This document shows positions 7,656 to 16,521 of a stretch of 64,000 nucleotides of DNA, one piece after another. The translations under genes and the position numbers were made by a program. The notes beneath the pieces are model-generated. The model had not been told where the DNA came from and did not search any database. It saw only the letters and a list, made by a program, of their open reading frames with translations. Each line of letters begins with the position of its first letter. Positions within the stretch are counted from its first letter, which is position 1. Source of the stretch: JALYNX01 sp963746905 (lineage in GTDB: Bacteria; Actinomycetota; Acidimicrobiia; Spongiisociales; ZC4RG35); assembly GCA_963746905.1 (NCBI GenBank), contig CAVVCY010000001.1, positions 1-64,000 of the forward strand, given 5' to 3'.

Positions 7656-7929
7656 TCACTCGGCTGGCGTGTCGTCTTTCTCGTCGGATCGAAGTTTGCC
7701 CTGTCGTATGCGACCCGCTTCTGCGTCTGACAGTCCTCGTTCCAAGACAGCTACCGCGGCGGGATCGCGATGGTGGGCTATCTCCGCAGGCGTCATAGCC
7801 ACGGAGGGGTTTTCAATGCTCGCGGAGGTATGCGAGAAGTTCTCGGTACTCGGACATGCGCTCGTTGAGCCACTCCAACTCTTCAGGCTGGAGGCCTGTA
7901 TCCGTCACCAGATCGTGTGCATCGGACAT
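7656..7929 (-). CDS. Small addiction-module-like gene(s), possibly frameshifted
   Basis: Two short overlapping reading frames look coding. One runs from an ATG at 7929 (or a GTG at 7983) to 7813 and includes LQPEELEWLNERMSEYREL. The second, from an ATG at 7796 to the stop at 7656, begins MTPAEIAHHRDPAAVAVLE and ends in a charged tail. Amphipathic short helices of this kind are typical of addiction-module antitoxins, and the two pieces could be one protein broken near 7810. The family is not identified, and the neighbouring HEPN/MNT pair is separated from it by motif copy 7. Confidence 0.35.
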
Positions 7930-8024
7930 GGCTTCATGATATCCCGCAGGCAGGACAGACTCGACAGAGGGTTCCAATTCCACAATCTCGGCCGTTGCGC
8001 CACGGCCAGCCCCATGGCCTGCTC

Positions 8025-8038
8025 GTCCCGTTTCTAAC
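8025..8038 (+). repeat. Dispersed motif, copy 7 (GTCCCGTTTCTAAC)
   Basis: One mismatch at the last base. It lies just beyond the 3' end of the HEPN gene. Confidence 0.55.
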
Positions 8039-8068
8039 TCGTTTGGTATCACTCTGCGTGGTCGTTGC

Positions 8069-8491
8069 CTAGATGCGTTTTGCGCAGACGTCGAGAATCG
8101 CGCCGGCCATTTGGATCGCCTCTTTGACTTCGGCTGCACCGAAGGTTCTCGATCCGTATTCGGACCGGTTCCGGTTGCGGCGAAGCCGGTCGAGCTGTGC
8201 CAGCGCAGGCTCGTCAGCGTCCTCGGCGAAGGTTTTGGCGAATAGTGCGAGCGCCTGGTGGGATCCGGGTCGATTTGTAACCCGATGTCCCGTCATCAGC
8301 AGGACGGCGGCGACTGACTTGCGAGCGGCGTCGTAGGCGAGGACGTAAGCGCCGGCCAGATCGATGGACTCGACTGCTTGCGCTGCCTGCAGGTGACGTC
8401 GCGCATCTTCGATCCATCGCCGAGCCGTCATCTCGTCGACTTCGACGGGCTCTATGAAACTCTTGGCGATGAGGTCGTCGAGCCCGCTCAA
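8069..8491 (-). CDS. HEPN-domain toxin of a HEPN/MNT pair
   Basis: An all-helical 140-residue protein. ARRWIEDARRHLQAAQAV and AYVLAYDAARKSVAAVLL are the first HEPN helices, and LDRLRRNRNRSEYG near residue 110 matches the Arg-rich, RN..EY-type segment of HEPN proteins partnered with minimal nucleotidyltransferases. HEPN toxins act as RNases and are blocked by AMPylation by the MNT partner in characterised systems. Its start overlaps the MNT stop by 4 nt, so the MNT gene comes first in the operon. Confidence 0.85.
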   Translation of the reverse strand: MSGLDDLIAKSFIEPVEVDEMTARRWIEDARRHLQAAQAVESIDLAGAYVLAYDAARKSVAAVLLMTGHRVTNRPGSHQALALFAKTFAEDADEPALAQLDRLRRNRNRSEYGSRTFGAAEVKEAIQMAGAILDVCAKRI

Positions 8492-9042
8492 AACAACGCA
8501 ACCATTGGTCGACTCTTCACTGTTCTCTCAAATCCGCCGTCGGCGCTCTCCCATTCCGCCTTGGAACGAACCGAAACGTTGATTGGGCGGCCCACTTGGC
8601 TTTCAATTCTTGACACCGTTTCGTAGACCCGGCTGATGTCCGGTTCACCGATCACCATCAGATCTATGTCTTGAGGCGCCGCTGCGCCGGGCGTGGCCCA
8701 GGAACCGAATATGAATGCTTCGTCGATTCCGTTGAGGTCGGCCAACGCATCTCGCAAAAGTTGTTCGGGCCCTAACGCTTTGGTGAGGAGAGCTTTGAGG
8801 TCTGGGTAGAGAGGCGAGGCTTGGTTGGCCTCGATCAGGCGCGATCTGCCGGACGATGTTGAGGTCACCAACCCGACTGCCTCGAGCCGTTCTACTTCCT
8901 TGTGAGCGCCAGCCCTTGAGGTGGCCGCACGCCTCGCCAGTTCGCTGAGGGATACCGGGCCCTGGGCGAAGACGAACAACTCGGCGAGTAGACGCTCCTG
9001 CTCGGGGGACCGAAAGATAGGGAGGCGAGATCTGGGGTTCAC
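8488..9042 (-). CDS. MNT-type nucleotidyltransferase antitoxin with N-terminal winged helix
   Basis: A 184-residue two-domain protein. Residues ~15-75 form a winged helix (LSELARRAATSRAGAHKEVE), and residues ~108-180 a minimal nucleotidyltransferase with the glycine-serine loop FIFGSWA and the metal site DIDLMVIG (the two Asp residues). It would both repress the operon and modify the HEPN toxin. The start is a GTG at 9042, 8 nt downstream of a -10-like TATGTT that lies inside a perfect palindrome, so expression is probably leaderless and autoregulated. Confidence 0.85.
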   Translation of the reverse strand: MNPRSRLPIFRSPEQERLLAELFVFAQGPVSLSELARRAATSRAGAHKEVERLEAVGLVTSTSSGRSRLIEANQASPLYPDLKALLTKALGPEQLLRDALADLNGIDEAFIFGSWATPGAAAPQDIDLMVIGEPDISRVYETVSRIESQVGRPINVSVRSKAEWESADGGFERTVKSRPMVALF

Positions 9043-9049
9043 AACCTAT

Positions 9050-9061
9050 GAACATATGTTC
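9050..9061. promoter_or_regulatory. Perfect 12-bp palindrome, likely operator of the MNT/HEPN operon
   Basis: GAACATATGTTC is a perfect palindrome that covers the predicted -10 (TATGTT on the minus strand) of the MNT gene. The MNT protein carries its own winged helix, which makes self-repression here likely. Confidence 0.55.
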
Positions 9062-9189
9062 ACTCTACGTGAAAGTCAAGGATGCCGGGGTTTACACAGC
9101 TGCCTGATCGACCGACCTCGTTATCAGGGATACGTCAGTGGCTTGCCCGTTCGATTTCCAAAACATGGCAGGACCGAGACGGCAACACG

Positions 9190-9204
9190 GTCCCGTTTCC
9201 TACA
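9190..9204 (+). repeat. Dispersed motif, copy 8 (GTCCCGTTTCCTACA)
   Basis: A one-base-inserted variant that overlaps the stop codon of the PH-domain gene (9200-9202). It is the last copy; I found none in the remaining 54 kb. Confidence 0.5.
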
Positions 9205-9569
9205 GGATCGCCCAGCCGATCACCTTCGCCACATAGCTCAGATTGAAGCTGCGTGAGAACTCAAGCCGCACCTTGCCGAGCCCGCTGAAATACAGCTCGA
9301 GTTCGCTGTCTCGGTCGAAGGTGCCCGCCGTCTCAATGGAGAAGGCCTGAATCTTGCTGTAGGGCAGGGACGAGTAGTCGGTTGCCGGTGAGGCCCTGCA
9401 TGTTCACGGCGATGATGCGCTTGTTGGTGAACATGACTTGATCGCGCGCTCCCGCAGCTGCGATCAGTGACGTCTCGCCTTCGACGTACAGCGGGGCAAC
9501 CTTTTGTTCGACGGTGGCGACGGGTACCTCGCTGAGCTTGATGAAACGAGCGTTACTGAAGTCGATCAT
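9200..9569 (-). CDS. Small PH-domain-like protein, frameshifted
   Basis: Two frames join near 9380 into a ~122-residue bacterial PH-domain protein. The first begins FSNARFIKLSEVPVATVEQ and contains FTNKRIIAVNMQGLTGN, the usual 'marks the RIIAVN strand' pattern of short bPH domains. The second continues DYSSLPYSKIQAFSIETAG and ELELYFSGLGKVRLEFSR and ends at 9200. A one-base indel restores the frame, so the break may be an assembly error. Function is unknown; it is likely soluble and cytoplasmic. It lies divergent to the DUF445 gene. Confidence 0.7.
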
Positions 9570-9613
9570 TGCGCCTCCTTCATCGAGTCCTCTCCGATTG
9601 ACATACCAAGCCT

Positions 9614-10927
9614 ATGGCAAGGGACATCTGCGGGCATACGATGCTCGATGTGACGATGGCCTCCGGCGCCTCCTCGGGATCTGATGACAGCTACGAGGAG
9701 AGGCGGATTCGAGAGCTACGGCGTTGGAAGCGACGCGCCAACGGATTCCTTCTCGGCGCCTTTGTCGTTTTCCTGGCCAGCCACCTCCTCGGTGACGGCA
9801 CCGGTTTGAACGGCTGGATCAGGGCGGCTTCCGAAGCGGCATTGATCGGTGGGATTGCCGACTGGTTCGCAGTGACTGCCCTCTTCCGACACCCGCTAGG
9901 CATCCCGATCCCGCACACCGCCCTGATCCCAAAAGGCAAGGACGAGATTGGGCGGGGTCTCGCCGAGTTCGTGCAACAGAACTTCTTGGACCCGACCAAC
10001 CTCCGCCAATGGCTCACCAACGCGGGCCTCGCCGAGCGGATGGCCTCATGGCTCGAGTCGTCTGAACATGCGACCCTGGCCGCCCGTCGCGGCATCGAGA
10101 CCGCGGCAACGATCGCCGAGTCAGTCGACGACGACCAGGTGGAGTCGACGATCATCCAGACCAGCCTCGACTGGATGCGAGAGACGGCGGTCACCCCCCT
10201 GATATCGCTGGTTGTTGACGCCTGGCTGAAGGACGGTCGGAACCGGGAGTCGATCGAAGCCAGCCTGAGAGGAGTCGAAGTCGTCCTCGTCGACAATCTG
10301 CCCTACTTCCGGGAGAGTTTCGCCCGTTCCGCACCCTGGTGGGTCCCTGCATGGGCCGGCGGTCTCCTCTTCGAGCGGATCATCGCCTCGTTCCGGATCC
10401 TGGTCGACGACATGGCCTCAGACCCCAGACATCCTGTCCGTTCCGACATCGACAAAATGCTGTCGAAATTCGCCGACGACTTGCGCAACTCCGCCGACCT
10501 GGCCGAACGCATCGAGGAATCGAAGCTGCGCCTCCTCAACACACCGGAGTTTGCGGCGGCGATCCAATCGCAGTGGCAGATTCTCCGTGGAGGCCTTGAC
10601 CGCGCTGCCCGGGAGCCCGGTTCGGAGCTCGAGCAGCGACTGGCGGAGCTGATCCAGTGGTGGGCTCGCCGGGCTCTCGATGACGCCTCGCTGCTCAGGA
10701 AGATCGACGACTGGATCGCCAAGTCCGCCGAGCGTCTTGCTCACCAATGGGACGACGAGGTGACCGGGCTGATCGAGACCACGGTGGCCGGATGGGATCC
10801 GACCGAGATATCCCATCGTCTCGAGCTACAGATGGGTCGGGATCTCCAGTTCGTTCGAATCAACGGCACGGTGGTCGGAGCCTTGGTCGGCCTTGCCATT
10901 CATGCGCTGCTGCTCGTGGTCGACTGA
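9614..10927 (+). CDS. DUF445 membrane-associated protein
   Basis: A 437-residue DUF445 protein. After a charged N-terminus come a first hydrophobic segment (FLLGAFVVFLASHLLG) and the family signature region IGGIADWFAVTALFRHPLG followed by IPHTALIPKGKDEIG. A long, charged, mostly helical middle follows, and a final hydrophobic helix (VVGALVGLAIHALLLVV) closes the protein. DUF445 proteins are envelope-associated; their biochemical role is not established. In-frame ATGs at 9641 and 9656 are alternative starts because 9614 has no clear ribosome binding site. Confidence 0.88.
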   Translation: MARDICGHTMLDVTMASGASSGSDDSYEERRIRELRRWKRRANGFLLGAFVVFLASHLLGDGTGLNGWIRAASEAALIGGIADWFAVTALFRHPLGIPIPHTALIPKGKDEIGRGLAEFVQQNFLDPTNLRQWLTNAGLAERMASWLESSEHATLAARRGIETAATIAESVDDDQVESTIIQTSLDWMRETAVTPLISLVVDAWLKDGRNRESIEASLRGVEVVLVDNLPYFRESFARSAPWWVPAWAGGLLFERIIASFRILVDDMASDPRHPVRSDIDKMLSKFADDLRNSADLAERIEESKLRLLNTPEFAAAIQSQWQILRGGLDRAAREPGSELEQRLAELIQWWARRALDDASLLRKIDDWIAKSAERLAHQWDDEVTGLIETTVAGWDPTEISHRLELQMGRDLQFVRINGTVVGALVGLAIHALLLVVD

Positions 10928-10984
10928 TCCCAGCGGCAAGCTCTCTTCATCGGGCGGCGGAGGCTTGGGGTCCCGTGCCGGGTC

Positions 10985-12166
10985 TCAACCCGCTTCGAGA
11001 TGTCCGTCCTGCATGTCCTCGAATGTCGTGTAGGCGGAATCTTGCAGGAAGACCACGCTGGCTTCGCCTGCACTTCCCGGGGAACCGGCGGCAACGACGT
11101 TGGTGGTCCGATCGAGGTCGACCCGGGTGATCGCTGCGGCCAGGGTGAGTAGCTCCTCCGGTCCCATGTCGGTGGAGTACATGTCCCAGCTTTGCTCTAT
11201 TAGACCGGGTATCGCAGATGGTCCCAACGCCTGCACCATGGCGACTGCAGCCATTAGGGCGAGACCGCCGTTGAGCTGACGACCGAGGTCCCCGTCGGGG
11301 AGAGATTTGCGCACCCGGCTGAAAGCGAGAGCATCCGATGCACCCAACAGCTGCAATCCCGCAGCGATCGAAGCCTGGGCGTGGCTGTCCTGCAGGGCCC
11401 TGGGGACATCGATCTCGAGGCCACCCAGAACTCCGATCATGTCCTGAAAGCCGGCGAATCCGGTAAGCAGATAACCATCGAACTCGGCGCCGGTCAGGTC
11501 GCTGAAGGTCCGAATCATCCCGTCCGGGCCGGCGACGTTGAGGGAGGCGTTCACCTTGCGCTTCCCTCCGCCGTCGATAGGCACCCATGAATCTCGCGGC
11601 AGGCCGACGACTGCGCTGGCCCCATCCTCGGCGAGGACCACGAAATGAATCGAATCTGCCCGAGTCGCCTCGCGGTCCTCGCCGGGCCGGGCATCGGACC
11701 CGACGACGGCAACCGTCTTGGGGAATTCACCCAGTACTGGTTCCACATGATGCGACGGCCACCAACCACCGACAATCCGCCAGGTCGGATCGGCCACGGC
11801 CAAGGTGATGTCGTCGCCGGCCGCCACGACCGCAACCCGTCCCGCATCGCCGATCACCCCAACCGTGGCGACCGCAGAGGCTGGTGTGGTCGAGGTGGTG
11901 GCCGCGGTGAAGCTGTCGATTACGGAGGGCGGGGCTGCCACGTTGACATCGTCTTGGGGGAGGTCGTACAGCGCCCGGATCAGTGCGGCGAGCTGAGGGT
12001 CGGCGCCTCCGTCACCGGTTACCTCGAGCACCGTGGTGGTCGTCGTCGCGATCGTCGTGGTTGTTGAACTGGTGGTCGCCACGCTGCTGGTGGTCGTGTC
12101 TTGCGCCGCTGGGCTACATGCCGAGACGATCAGCACCAGAGTGAAAGCGAGGGCGGGTCGTCGCAA
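10985..12166 (-). CDS. LytR-CpsA-Psr (LCP) family lipoprotein
   Basis: A 393-residue secreted protein with a lipoprotein signal (lipobox VSAC, Cys17), a Thr/Ser-rich linker, then an LCP domain from about residue 150. Visible motifs are VVGSDARPGEDREATRADS, VVGLPRDSWVPI (the conserved Arg-Asp-Ser), TFSDLTG and DALAFSRVRKSLPDGDLGR with paired arginines. LCP enzymes join glycopolymers from lipid carriers to peptidoglycan; here lipid anchoring replaces the usual N-terminal transmembrane helix. A short GCCGCC/GGCGGC hairpin (12190-12205) lies in its upstream region. Confidence 0.88.
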   Translation of the reverse strand: MRRPALAFTLVLIVSACSPAAQDTTTSSVATTSSTTTTIATTTTTVLEVTGDGGADPQLAALIRALYDLPQDDVNVAAPPSVIDSFTAATTSTTPASAVATVGVIGDAGRVAVVAAGDDITLAVADPTWRIVGGWWPSHHVEPVLGEFPKTVAVVGSDARPGEDREATRADSIHFVVLAEDGASAVVGLPRDSWVPIDGGGKRKVNASLNVAGPDGMIRTFSDLTGAEFDGYLLTGFAGFQDMIGVLGGLEIDVPRALQDSHAQASIAAGLQLLGASDALAFSRVRKSLPDGDLGRQLNGGLALMAAVAMVQALGPSAIPGLIEQSWDMYSTDMGPEELLTLAAAITRVDLDRTTNVVAAGSPGSAGEASVVFLQDSAYTTFEDMQDGHLEAG

Positions 12167-12308
12167 TGTTTCAGCCTCCTCAAACCAATGCCGCCCTCAG
12201 GCGGCGAGGTCAACGTAGCCAAACTGCGTTGTTACGCCACACCACGTCGACCGATGACCCGTGGTCGCGAACGAGAATCGCCTGAGATGCCCCCGTTGTA
12301 CCTTCAAC

Positions 12309-12881
12309 TCAAGGCGGGTTCGTCGCGGAAATCGCCAAGTAGTCGACTCGACCCACTCGCATCATCTCGACTGCGGAACCGACGTACCCGTGGCTCAAGA
12401 GGGTCTGGTTCAACCGGTCGGCACCGACAGGGTCCAGGCCGTGTCCAGAACTCCGTTTCAGTTTCTTCTCCACTATGAGAAGGCGACCTCCCGGAGCAAG
12501 CGCACGCCGCACCTCCGCCAAGCCGGCCTCGGTGTCTGCCCAGTGGTGATACGTCGACACCGCCAGAGCTGCAGTGAATCGGGCATCGCCGAAGGGGATT
12601 GCTTCCGCCGATCCCAGTTTCACCTCAGCCCGAGGCACCCGTCTCGCCGCCCGCTCCACCATCGCCGGGCTCGGGTCGATACCTGCCGTTTCCGCACCGG
12701 TCGTCGCAGCATGCTCGAGGGCGGCACCCAAACCACATCCCAGGTCGACAAAACGGTCCGTGGAGTCCAGCGACATGCGATCGACGGCAGCGAGATTGCT
12801 CTTCGGGTCCCGGTTGCATACTGAGAAGAGCCAAACCTTGAGCGGCGACCACCGCTCGACATCGTCGATTCCGGATGTCAT
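12309..12881 (-). CDS. SAM-dependent class I methyltransferase
   Basis: A 190-residue Rossmann methyltransferase: motif I FVDLGCGLGAALEHA binds SAM, the acidic end of strand 2 is in AGIDPSPAMVERA, motif IV lies in FTAALAVSTYHHWAD, and motif post-IV is RRALAPGGRLLIVEKKLK. This is the UbiE/Methyltransf_11 type; the substrate is not predictable. I chose the ATG at 12881 because the upstream extension has low similarity to the family. Confidence 0.85.
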   Translation of the reverse strand: MTSGIDDVERWSPLKVWLFSVCNRDPKSNLAAVDRMSLDSTDRFVDLGCGLGAALEHAATTGAETAGIDPSPAMVERAARRVPRAEVKLGSAEAIPFGDARFTAALAVSTYHHWADTEAGLAEVRRALAPGGRLLIVEKKLKRSSGHGLDPVGADRLNQTLLSHGYVGSAVEMMRVGRVDYLAISATNPP

Positions 12882-12927
12882 GGCAGCGAGGATAGGACCG
12901 GTCAGGTCAGCAGTTTCTGGTACTGAA

Positions 12928-14149
12928 TCAAGTTGATGTCTGGGAACGCTCCCGGATCCAGACCGCCCGCTGGGCCGGGGCGAGTGTCTGATCGACAACG
13001 CCGAGCAGGTCGACAACCAAGGTGTCGACGTCGATCTCGTCACGTATGAGATGAGAGAAGCCGTCGATCACCTCGGGTGAGGAATAGCTCGAGCGGGAGA
13101 AGCGCCGGTCGATCAGGTCATGGAGCCACCGGCGCAAGGGGTTGAACAGAGCGGCCACGACCAACGTCGACACCGCGACCTGAATCTCACCTTTGAAGGC
13201 GAGACTGCCGAGCAGAAAAACCCCCAGGACGTAGACCGCGCCGAGGAGGCCTACCAGGATCCCATAGGAGATCGACCGGCTGATCAGCCGGTCGATGTCG
13301 TAGAGATGATTGCGAGTAATGGCTATGCCGGCCGTGATCGGTATCCCGAGGACGCCGGTCAGGGCCACCGCCAGCCAGGAGCTGGAGCCATGGTGACGTG
13401 TCGGGGACCCATTGCTGAGCCGTGTAGAACACGGCGAGACCGACACCGGCCACAGTCGCCGAGAATGCGAGCCACTTGAGTTGGAGTCGCTCCACACCCT
13501 TGGACCTGTGGAACCGGAACACCATGGCCGCCGCCGGAGCGAGCAGGCTGAGTGCGAGCAGGATCCCCCCGACGACGGTCAGCGCTGTCGATTCGAGGAA
13601 CCCGGCCGCGGCCTCGATCCCAAACGGATTGTCAAACCGATACACGATCTCCCCGGCCACCTCCTCGGTGAATTCGGGCTGGATCGTGTTCAACACCACA
13701 GACAGGCTTGCCACCCCGAGAACCAGCCACCACACCCATCGCCAGCCACGCGAAGGGACCTCGCCGTCGGGAAACAGCAGCAGGGGCAGGGCCACCAGGC
13801 AGAGGATCATCGGAAAGTAGACGGTCAGGTTGAGCCAGCCCACATAGCTGATGCCCGGCCACCCGTTCGGCTTTGCCGCCTCGTAGTAGGTCTGTGTAAC
13901 CCCCCAAGTCGCGGCAAGGAGCCCACCGAGAGAGAAGATCCAGCCCATGCGGTTGTCGGGGACCCTTAGGACGAGCACGAGACCGACGGTGCTGAAACAG
14001 ACCACGATCGCCAGGAGCAAAGGACCACTCGCATCATTGGTCCCCAATCCGGCGCCCATCACGGCGATGACCAGCGACGCCACGACGAGCACCAGCGTCG
14101 CCACCCAGCACGTGAAGGCAATCAGCTTGCTGCGGCTGCTCTTCAACAT
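12928..14149 (-). CDS. Multi-pass membrane sensor-like protein, frameshifted
   Basis: Two frames join at about 13390 to give a protein of ~400 residues. The first (start ATG 14149, with GGAGGG 5 nt upstream) has six hydrophobic helices, among them FTCWVATLVLVVASLVIAVM. The second adds two more helices and ends with LHDLIDRRFSRSSYSSPEVI ... LIRDEIDVDTLVVDLLGVV, the juxtamembrane segment found between the 7TM domain and the kinase region of actinobacterial sensor kinases. There is no HATPase domain, so it is a kinase-less sensor, or truncated. Its ligand is unknown. Confidence 0.65.
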
Positions 14150-14230
14150 CAGAGCCCTCCGTGTCGTCTCCTACGACCGGGCCAACTCTGTCGGACGATC
14201 GTTACGGGGTCGTTACCGCCCCAAGCCTCC

Positions 14231-14887
14231 TCAGCCAGTGCGATGGCGGTCGGCGAGTGCAATGCCGGCCCGCCAACCAGGCGCGTGTCCGCCTTCCGGA
14301 GGGTGAATGGGCTCGATCGGTAAGCCACTTCGAGCAATCAAGTACGAGATCACCGAGTTCGAGTTCCACATCTCACCTGCGTCCAGCTCATCTCGTCCCC
14401 AGATCATTGGCGGTACGGTGGGTACCTGATCGAGGAGATTCCGCGCCCGAGGCGCATCTCGGCTCAGGAGCTGGACTGACGCAGCCTGATCGGCGTCGGA
14501 GATGACACCATCTCGCCAGCACCGGACCTCGTATCGAAATGGCCGCAACCTGGCGAGAGAACGGTTGAAAACGGGTCCTTCGAAGGCCACCCCACGCGAG
14601 GAGACGTCTGCATCGGGACTTGGCCAGGCGTTCTCCACCGTGAACCTGCCCTCGGGGAGGCTCACCTCCAATGCGGTGTGGTACAGCTCGAGACGTGGTC
14701 TCCGTTCTGTCCGCGCTTTGAAAGCCTCGTAAACGCGCCCGTTGAATCGCACATACCCGACTCCTCCGGCACCCAGAGGAATCCAATAGAGATCGATCCG
14801 GACGAGTCCGACGTGATGCGCGGGAAGGCCCGGTGCCACCGCTGGATTCGTCACATGGCTGTCGCCGCTCGGCGGTCGTTCGCCCAT
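14231..14887 (-). CDS. Conserved hypothetical actinobacterial protein
   Basis: A 218-residue soluble protein with no signal peptide. Recognisable blocks are LVRIDLYWIPLGAGG, VRFNGRVYEA, PFRYEVRCWRDGVI and WGRDELDAGEMWNSNSVISYL. These match a family I recall from actinobacterial genomes without an assigned function; the His/Asn-containing ends (LYHTAL, EMWNSNS) resemble NlpC/P60-like folds, but I cannot confirm a Cys-His pair. The ATG at 14887 marks where family-like sequence begins. Confidence 0.6.
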   Translation of the reverse strand: MGERPPSGDSHVTNPAVAPGLPAHHVGLVRIDLYWIPLGAGGVGYVRFNGRVYEAFKARTERRPRLELYHTALEVSLPEGRFTVENAWPSPDADVSSRGVAFEGPVFNRSLARLRPFRYEVRCWRDGVISDADQAASVQLLSRDAPRARNLLDQVPTVPPMIWGRDELDAGEMWNSNSVISYLIARSGLPIEPIHPPEGGHAPGWRAGIALADRHRTG

Positions 14888-15004
14888 GACCGCAAGGTAA
14901 GGCGACGGCCGGGTCGGGCTAGGGCCATAAGTCCAATGTCCGCCGCCAATGTGCCGCTGGTGACTTCCACCTCCAGTCCCGATGGCGGGGCCTAATGTCG
15001 CCGC

Positions 15005-15502
15005 ATGCCGCAGGACGACGATGCGTCGATCGACGCGGAGATCATCACCGCGCTGCGTCGAGGACGCCCTGAGGCGTGGGCGGCCCTGTGGGAAGCCGTC
15101 GATGAACTCGATGGCGAGACCACCTTCGCCACCTGGGCCGGAGGTGAAGCTGTCAGAACGACGATGGTGGACGGGGAAGAACAACCTGTCTATCAGATGC
15201 CTTATCCCCTCTACTCCGAGCCCGTCCAACGAGTGTTGGCATGTCTTGGAGGTGTGGGCCTGATAGTGCCGTTCGATTGGATGGGTTGGAAGGATCTGCC
15301 CCGCTACCGGGATCATCCCTCAGACTTGGCCACCGCTCCGGTGACGGACGCGGTGCGGATCCTGATCGCCATACAGCGATCGGAGCGCTTCGTTGACGGC
15401 AGCATCGAAGGAGCGCTCGAGTCCAAATTGATGCAAACCGCCTTTGCCCGGATCCGGCGCTGGTGTGAGGAGAATCCGCCGGACCCCGCCCAACTGAACT
15501 GA
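15005..15502 (+). CDS. DUF6508-like small protein
   Basis: A 165-residue soluble protein. Features: ITALRRGRPEAWAALWEAVD near the N-terminus, YPLYSEPVQRVLACLGGVGLIVPFDWMGW in the middle (the conserved block by which I assign the family) and RIRRWCEENPPD at the end. Nothing points to an enzymatic role. It is monocistronic, divergent to the preceding hypothetical gene with 117 bp between them. Confidence 0.6.
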   Translation: MPQDDDASIDAEIITALRRGRPEAWAALWEAVDELDGETTFATWAGGEAVRTTMVDGEEQPVYQMPYPLYSEPVQRVLACLGGVGLIVPFDWMGWKDLPRYRDHPSDLATAPVTDAVRILIAIQRSERFVDGSIEGALESKLMQTAFARIRRWCEENPPDPAQLN

Positions 15503-15514
15503 ACCTCGGGGACC

Positions 15515-16385
15515 TCAGACTTCGGAGAGCACCTCGCGCAAGGTTGCGGCGAAGGCTTCGGGATTGCCCATCTGGCCGTATTCGCCGCCCAGGAAGCCCG
15601 CGTGGCCGCTGGGGAAAGCAACGGCCGCCGTGCCGAGCTGTTCAGCCACCGCCACCCCGGCGCGGTGGGCCAGTTCCCCCTCCGACTCGACTCCCGCACC
15701 GAACACGATTCGGGTCGAAGCGGCACGCAAGGCATCGAAATCGGGCTGATAGTGGGTGCACGAGATCAGGTTCTGTCCCAAGAGCGGGTCGTCCCGGGAT
15801 CCGTCGTCCTCAGTCGGCAAGCCAAACATGGCCGGATCTGAAGCTGGCTGGTCGACGTATCCGGCAGTGATGGGTCCCTGGTGGCTGACGATGGCGATGA
15901 ACTTGGCCATCGCCGGGCCGAACCCAACACGCTGGTACGTCTCGTCGATGTCGCTGATGGCTGCAAGCGCCTCCTCTCGATCGGGGAGCACCTGAGCAGC
16001 CGGGGGCTCGTGCGCAACCAGAGTCCGGACCTGCTCCGGGTGCCGGGCCACCAGAGCCAACGCGTTCACGGCTCCGCCGCTGCTGGCGAACAGGTCGACC
16101 GGTCCGGCGTCGAGGGCGTCGATCAGCCGATTCAGATCTTCGGCGTGTATCACGGGCGTGGACTGGGAGCCCGGGTCGGTGTGCGTGCTCCGCTCCACCC
16201 CGCGGGGGTCATAGGTGACGACTGTTCGGTCGGCGAAGTACCCCGCAAGGGTGCCGAATCCGCCCGCACCCATCGGCGATCCGATCAAGAGCAGGACCGG
16301 CTCGGTGCTCGAGTCGTTGGCCCTGAACGTCGTAGGTCAGCACGGCTCCGGGCACATCCAGCGTGTTCGTTCGCTGCTCAGTCAT
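15515..16385 (-). CDS. Alpha/beta hydrolase, frameshifted near the N-terminus
   Basis: Joining the frame from the ATG at 16385 (LDVPGAVLTYDVQG) to the long frame after a break near 16325 (TEPVLLLIGSPMGAGGFG) gives a typical ~290-residue alpha/beta hydrolase. The oxyanion region is IGSPMGAGG, strand 4 is TVVTYDPRGVERS, the nucleophile elbow is LFASSGGAVNAL (Ser in ASSGG), and the catalytic His is probably in FPSGHAGFLGG. Substrate unknown. The single shift at a CC/GG run looks like a base-calling error. Confidence 0.75.
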
Positions 16386-16521
16386 GGTTGCTCTCCTCCG
16401 TCATTTGTCATCACTACATCTAGCACAGGATCAGACGCGGGCGTCCAAGAGGCTTGACCGAATACTGTGGAGTGGTGGCACTAGCCAGAAGCCGGACGGC
16501 GCGGGCGGCCAGCGACTGACC

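Noticed and set aside
735..9204. Integron attC sites as the explanation of the GTCCCGTTTCTAAA array
   Set aside because: The motif contains neither the GTTRRRY nor the RYYYAAC core, no inverted-repeat pairs were seen around the copies, and no integron integrase is present in the window.
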